Shown: one piece after another, positions 60,813 to 64,000 of the stretch
Layout of the letters: every line of letters starts with the position of its first letter
Position numbering within the stretch: the first letter of the stretch is position 1
NCBI RefSeq assembly: GCF_024347315.1
Contig: NZ_AP025461.1
Location: 1,364,001-1,428,000, forward strand
Length of the DNA: 64,000 nucleotides
Direction of reading: 5' to 3'
Source: Vibrio atlanticus
GTDB lineage: Bacteria; Pseudomonadota; Gammaproteobacteria; Enterobacterales; Vibrionaceae
Notes under the pieces: generated by a model
What the model saw: the letters and a program-made list of their open reading frames with translations, nothing else
Told to the model about the DNA's origin: nothing
Database searches by the model: none
Program-made: the position numbers and the translations under genes

Positions 60813-61786
60813 TGAAAATACTAGCGCTAATCATCTCCCTGTCGAGTGCTTGTGCTTTTGCTTCCCCGTCTTGGTACGGGGAAGTGCCATTAGACTCAAC
60901 TTTGAGCTATGGGTTCGGCAAAGGCAACACTTATCAACAAGCCAAAGACGCGGCTTATCATGATCTGGCTAAAAGTGTTGAAAACCGAATAGTCAGTAAG
61001 AGCACCAGTACTAAAACCTTCGAAAATGGTGAGTTGAAAAAATCTGCGGCTTCTCATAAAGAGTCCATATCCAATGTGGTTTTCCGAAACAACGTCACCA
61101 TTATCAACAGTGAAAAATCGCAAAACCAGTTTTATGTTCAAGTTCAATATGACCCCGAGTCATTTGCACAAAAGCTCTCTGCTTGGTTAAAGAAATCACA
61201 ATGTCACAGTGAATTACACCCATACTGGTCAACAACGACCATGCTAAAAAACTGGGTGGAACAACACCAATGTCTGCCGGATATAGATATCGAGCGGTTT
61301 GCTGGGGGCTGGATGCTTTCCAACAGTAGTGGCCAGTTAATACTACCGGAAGCAAAGTATAACCACCTATTTTTCAACTATTCAGATGAAAGTATAAAGA
61401 TTCGCTCATCCAAGCGACGACTCAATGCTGGCGACCATTACTTTATTCAACTCAACTCAAACCAAGCGGGTTATCTCTCTTTGTTTCAAGTTTATGAAGA
61501 TGGCAGTACAGGCGTGTTAGTTGAAAACCATCAAGTCACAGATGGCGACTCTATCGAGTTTCCAGATAGAAATCAGTATGACGGAATCGAAGCGCTGCTC
61601 AACAACGGACAAGAGACCTACGATACCAATATCGCATTGCTCTGCCCTACAAAAATAGACACCTCTAGATTTGAGCGATTGGATGAATCGCGTTTATCAA
61701 CAGACACCCCAGGGTTTGGGTTGATCCTGAACTATTTCGAGCACTGTGATTTTGTCATGGAACGGCTCTCGATAGAGAAAGGTTAA
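60812..61786 (+). CDS. Secreted LPP20-like and DUF4384 protein
   Basis: 324 residues; signal peptide 1-18 (CAFA/SPSW). Residues 19-135 resemble the LPP20 fold (SPSWYG at the start, GYGFGKGNTYQQAKDAAYHDLA, VQVQYD). The C-terminal half (about 195-300) matches DUF4384 (GDHYFIQLNSNQAGYLSLF, FPDRNQYDGIE). DUF4384 is often found in the same chain as a caspase domain; here it is in the next-but-one gene of the operon. Two Cys pairs suggest an oxidised periplasmic protein. The start overlaps the previous stop by one base. Confidence 0.75.
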   Translation: MKILALIISLSSACAFASPSWYGEVPLDSTLSYGFGKGNTYQQAKDAAYHDLAKSVENRIVSKSTSTKTFENGELKKSAASHKESISNVVFRNNVTIINSEKSQNQFYVQVQYDPESFAQKLSAWLKKSQCHSELHPYWSTTTMLKNWVEQHQCLPDIDIERFAGGWMLSNSSGQLILPEAKYNHLFFNYSDESIKIRSSKRRLNAGDHYFIQLNSNQAGYLSLFQVYEDGSTGVLVENHQVTDGDSIEFPDRNQYDGIEALLNNGQETYDTNIALLCPTKIDTSRFERLDESRLSTDTPGFGLILNYFEHCDFVMERLSIEKG

Positions 61787-61807
61787 CCCCTCGGTCAAGG
61801 AACAGAT

Positions 61808-63031
61808 ATGAAGAAAATAATTTGCCAGCTATCCCCTTTAGCGATACTGATCTCTAGTGGATGGGCATCTGCAGATACGCTGCAGCAAGCGTGTGAACTT
61901 TCAATTACCGAACAAAGTTGCCCTAGCGTCGAACATTTTGTCAATCAACCTTTTGAAGCGAAAGATGAGTTTGAAAAATACAAACTCTGCAGTGAAGCCC
62001 AATTTGATCTTTACAAAGTGCAAAAAAACTGCGAATTCGATCAATATGTGGCACAAGCTCAACAAGAGTTTGATAAGTTTAAAATCAAAGTTTCAGAATC
62101 TTGGGATAATCCTACCTTTAGCGACCAATTTAAGTGGGTCAGCTACAGCCCCTCTCTACAAATAAAGCGTGAAGTTAACTTCGAGAAAAATACGATTCAA
62201 GTCACCACTATTGCAGGTGAAACAACCTCAATAGAAGAACTCAAAGAAGAGATCGTGCGCACGTCTCAGCTGACCATAGGCGAAGCCCAACAAGCCGATG
62301 CTTATACCTCTGAACTGATTGAAGCAACAAATGTTGAGAAACTCAGTGACAAGACATTCTTACCCGTTTCCGAAACACCAAAGGTTCAGGCTCAAGAGTT
62401 AGACAAAGCTCTTGAAAATGTGGCCGTGACCAAAGCCAAAGACAGTAAAGGCAATACCGTTCTCAAAGCCGTTATTTCTTTTCCGCCAAGTTGGCTTAAT
62501 CGTAAAGAACAACGCTTTTTTGATACCGTGGAGGTTTACGCAGAAAAATACAAACTTGAGCCTGAATTTATACTGTCTATCATCAAAACAGAAAGCGCTT
62601 TCGACCCTACAGCAACTTCACATGTTCCAGCCTTTGGCCTGATGCAAATTGTCCCAAGTTCCGCAGGATTAGATGCGACAAACTTCCTATTTGGTGAACA
62701 ACAGTTACTGAATAAAGAATACTTATTCGACCCCGAAAAAAACATTGAGGTCGGTACCGCTTATTTACACTTACTGCGCTCTCGCTACTTCAAAGGCGTT
62801 ACCAATGAAGAGAGCTTAAAGTACTGCATAACAGCGGCTTACAATGGAGGTATGGGGCCAATCTATCATATTTTCGGTGGCAAACGCTCAGTTGCAATCA
62901 AGAATATTAACCAGCTTGAACCACAACAAGTATTCCAAACTATCCAACAAAAGCATTCTGCCGCGGAAACTCGTAACTACTTGAAAAAAGTAAGTAAAGC
63001 AGAAGTGAATTACGAAAAGAATATGATTTAA
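61808..63031 (+). CDS. MltC-like lytic transglycosylase, soluble periplasmic
   Basis: 407 residues. Signal peptide 1-22 (GWASA), with no lipobox, unlike MltC. After a Cys-rich, helical N-terminal region (CELSITEQSCPS, KLCSEAQF, NCEFDQY) comes an MltC-like DUF3393-type segment (about 100-145; WVSYSPSLQIKREVNFEK). The SLT domain covers 235-390: catalytic E262 (IIKTESAF), AFGLMQIVPSSAG, YLFDPEKNIEVGTAYL, AAYNGGMGP. It cuts peptidoglycan glycan strands without hydrolysis. AAGGAACAG ribosome site; 21 bp after the previous gene. Confidence 0.88.
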   Translation: MKKIICQLSPLAILISSGWASADTLQQACELSITEQSCPSVEHFVNQPFEAKDEFEKYKLCSEAQFDLYKVQKNCEFDQYVAQAQQEFDKFKIKVSESWDNPTFSDQFKWVSYSPSLQIKREVNFEKNTIQVTTIAGETTSIEELKEEIVRTSQLTIGEAQQADAYTSELIEATNVEKLSDKTFLPVSETPKVQAQELDKALENVAVTKAKDSKGNTVLKAVISFPPSWLNRKEQRFFDTVEVYAEKYKLEPEFILSIIKTESAFDPTATSHVPAFGLMQIVPSSAGLDATNFLFGEQQLLNKEYLFDPEKNIEVGTAYLHLLRSRYFKGVTNEESLKYCITAAYNGGMGPIYHIFGGKRSVAIKNINQLEPQQVFQTIQQKHSAAETRNYLKKVSKAEVNYEKNMI

Positions 63032-63040
63032 GGATAAAAC

Positions 63041-63493
63041 ATGAAAAAGACTCTAATTATCGCTGCAATTACTACATTGTCATTTCAAGCAGCCGCTAAC
63101 TCCGAATTTCCTAGCTGGCGCATGAACCCACAATCTGATTTGCCTGAAGGCTTAATCGCGGGTGTTGCTTGTGTTGAAAGTATGGGAGACATGACGCTTG
63201 ATATGGACATCGCTTCAATGGAAGCAAGAGCATCGCTAGCCGCATCTCTCGAAGCCATGGTGCAAAAAGAGCTCGATACAAATCGAACCTCGGAGAAAAA
63301 GAAGATTGTAACAGCCGATCGTAAAGACAATGTTGTAACTACAACCGTAACCGCTAAATCGACCACAAAACAACTAACCAACCAGCTAATGAAGTTTACC
63401 TGGGTAACAGAAAGCGTTTCTGTAGAAAAAGATGTCGAAGAATATTTATGTACCCGTGTGGTTGCACGAGCACCTCAAGTTGTTGCTGAATAA
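63041..63493 (+). CDS. LPP20-like secreted protein
   Basis: 150 residues; signal peptide 1-20 (SFQAAAN). Mature part begins EFPSWRMNPQSDLPEGLI and has the LPP20 pattern: a GVACVES strand, Ala-rich helix (MEARASLAASLEAMVQ), and the paired strands VVTTTVTAKSTT and SVEKDVEEYLCTRVV. No lipobox Cys, so it is soluble or otherwise attached. LPP20-fold proteins such as FlgP form outer-membrane-associated rings. It lies 9 bp after the transglycosylase gene. Confidence 0.8.
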   Translation: MKKTLIIAAITTLSFQAAANSEFPSWRMNPQSDLPEGLIAGVACVESMGDMTLDMDIASMEARASLAASLEAMVQKELDTNRTSEKKKIVTADRKDNVVTTTVTAKSTTKQLTNQLMKFTWVTESVSVEKDVEEYLCTRVVARAPQVVAE

Positions 63494-63502
63494 GGTTTTA
63501 TC

Positions 63503-64000
63503 ATGTCAGAACAAGCTCTACCTTCATCTGTTGATAAAGCAGCACCAGAAGAAGACATGTCTTTAACTCAACAAGCTCCCAATGAAGATCAAAAAGATTT
63601 TCTTGAAATAATGAGAGAGAAGACACCAAACTCTATCCTTGCCATCATTGCGCTGATCATCGCAGGTGGTCAGTTCAACGATGCTATTGATATGGGAAGC
63701 AAAGGTTGGGACCTCTTAATTTCTAACTTTTCAGATGCTCCATCTAACGAGCGTCTTTCTAAAGTCTATATTCGTGCTTCCAGTGGCATTTTAGAAGAGA
63801 CATTTGGCTCTCCGGTTTATACCAAGATGTCGAATGGTGAGGTACAGATAAAGTACTACAAAGACAGTAAGTTTATTCTTTCTGCAATAACATCCAACGA
63901 CACAATAGATGCTTTTCTCATTTTCCCTAAACCGGGGTTTGTCGCTGATGTGAACTACCACGCAGGCAGCGCCACTTATTTGGAAACCAACTTCGTTAAC
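63503..64000 (+). CDS. Membrane-anchored protein, ETEC_3214-like (runs off the window)
   Basis: 166 codons are present, open at the window end. AAGG 8 bases before the ATG overlaps the previous stop. Acidic N-terminal 40 residues, a hydrophobic stretch (TPNSILAIIALIIAGG, about 40-57) that could anchor it, then FNDAIDMGSKGWDLL.. and a soluble domain (YIRASSGILEETFGSPVYTKM). The pattern fits proteins annotated as ETEC_3214 domain; this is a tentative recollection. Sixth member of the caspase operon. Confidence 0.6.
   Translation, partial: MSEQALPSSVDKAAPEEDMSLTQQAPNEDQKDFLEIMREKTPNSILAIIALIIAGGQFNDAIDMGSKGWDLLISNFSDAPSNERLSKVYIRASSGILEETFGSPVYTKMSNGEVQIKYYKDSKFILSAITSNDTIDAFLIFPKPGFVADVNYHAGSATYLETNFVN

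Overview
The window looks like a chromosome segment of a marine Vibrio, most likely of the Splendidus clade. The evidence is the moderate GC content, the protein set (TorS/TorT, Cra-fruBKA, NirBD/NasA, Cti, MgsA, YghU, YajD) and a palindromic repeat type at 42.06-42.34 kb that resembles repeats I associate with this group. The species is inferred; no rRNA or tRNA genes are present.

Layout. 0-1.4 kb: the end of ribokinase, then rbsR. 1.4-7.8 kb: an accessory stretch with an LprI-like protein, an EAL phosphodiesterase, an SPFH protein, several tiny secreted proteins and a decayed DUF2971 gene. 7.8-17.6 kb: assimilatory nitrate/nitrite cluster. nasA is divergent from nirB-nirD-narK and a fused PP2C phosphatase/Ser-Thr kinase; nirB has a textbook sigma-54 promoter. 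17.6-22.9 kb: Cra repressor divergent from fruBKA, with three Cra operators. 22.97-24.52 kb: a Tn5/IS50-like IS4-family element inserted inside the fru terminator hairpin. 24.6-28.1 kb: a four-gene operon of a GyrI-like secreted protein, a sterol-desaturase-family hydroxylase, an OmpR-type regulator and a histidine kinase. 28.2-31 kb: small housekeeping-type genes. 31.6-37.1 kb: a lactate/oxalate-family transporter, a FAN1-like nuclease, an 11-copy heptamer repeat and Cti. 37.3-42 kb: torS divergent from torT, then mgsA. 42-45.1 kb: a MITE-like element and an intact IS5-family element with the same ends, on either side of an Aer-type chemoreceptor. 45.1-50.6 kb: Lrp-type regulator and gate-domain protein, a diguanylate cyclase, an MFS transporter divergent from a LysR regulator. 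50.7-56.7 kb: an HD-GYP response regulator and a very large hybrid kinase whose C-terminal HPt domain is cut off by a single in-frame stop. 56.9-58 kb: a DHH phosphoesterase and a tiny membrane protein.

The most unusual part is the right edge, 58.26-64.0 kb. It is a tight run of six exported or membrane-anchored proteins: a secreted caspase-like protease, a secreted protein of unknown type, an LPP20+DUF4384 protein, an MltC-like lytic transglycosylase without a lipobox, a second LPP20-like protein and a membrane-anchored protein that runs off the window. The arrangement suggests an envelope system joining a caspase-type protease to peptidoglycan cleavage. It is my best candidate for an undescribed system. 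Other notable signals are the split HPt, the MITE/IS pair, the kinase-phosphatase fusion in nitrate assimilation and the heptamer repeat.
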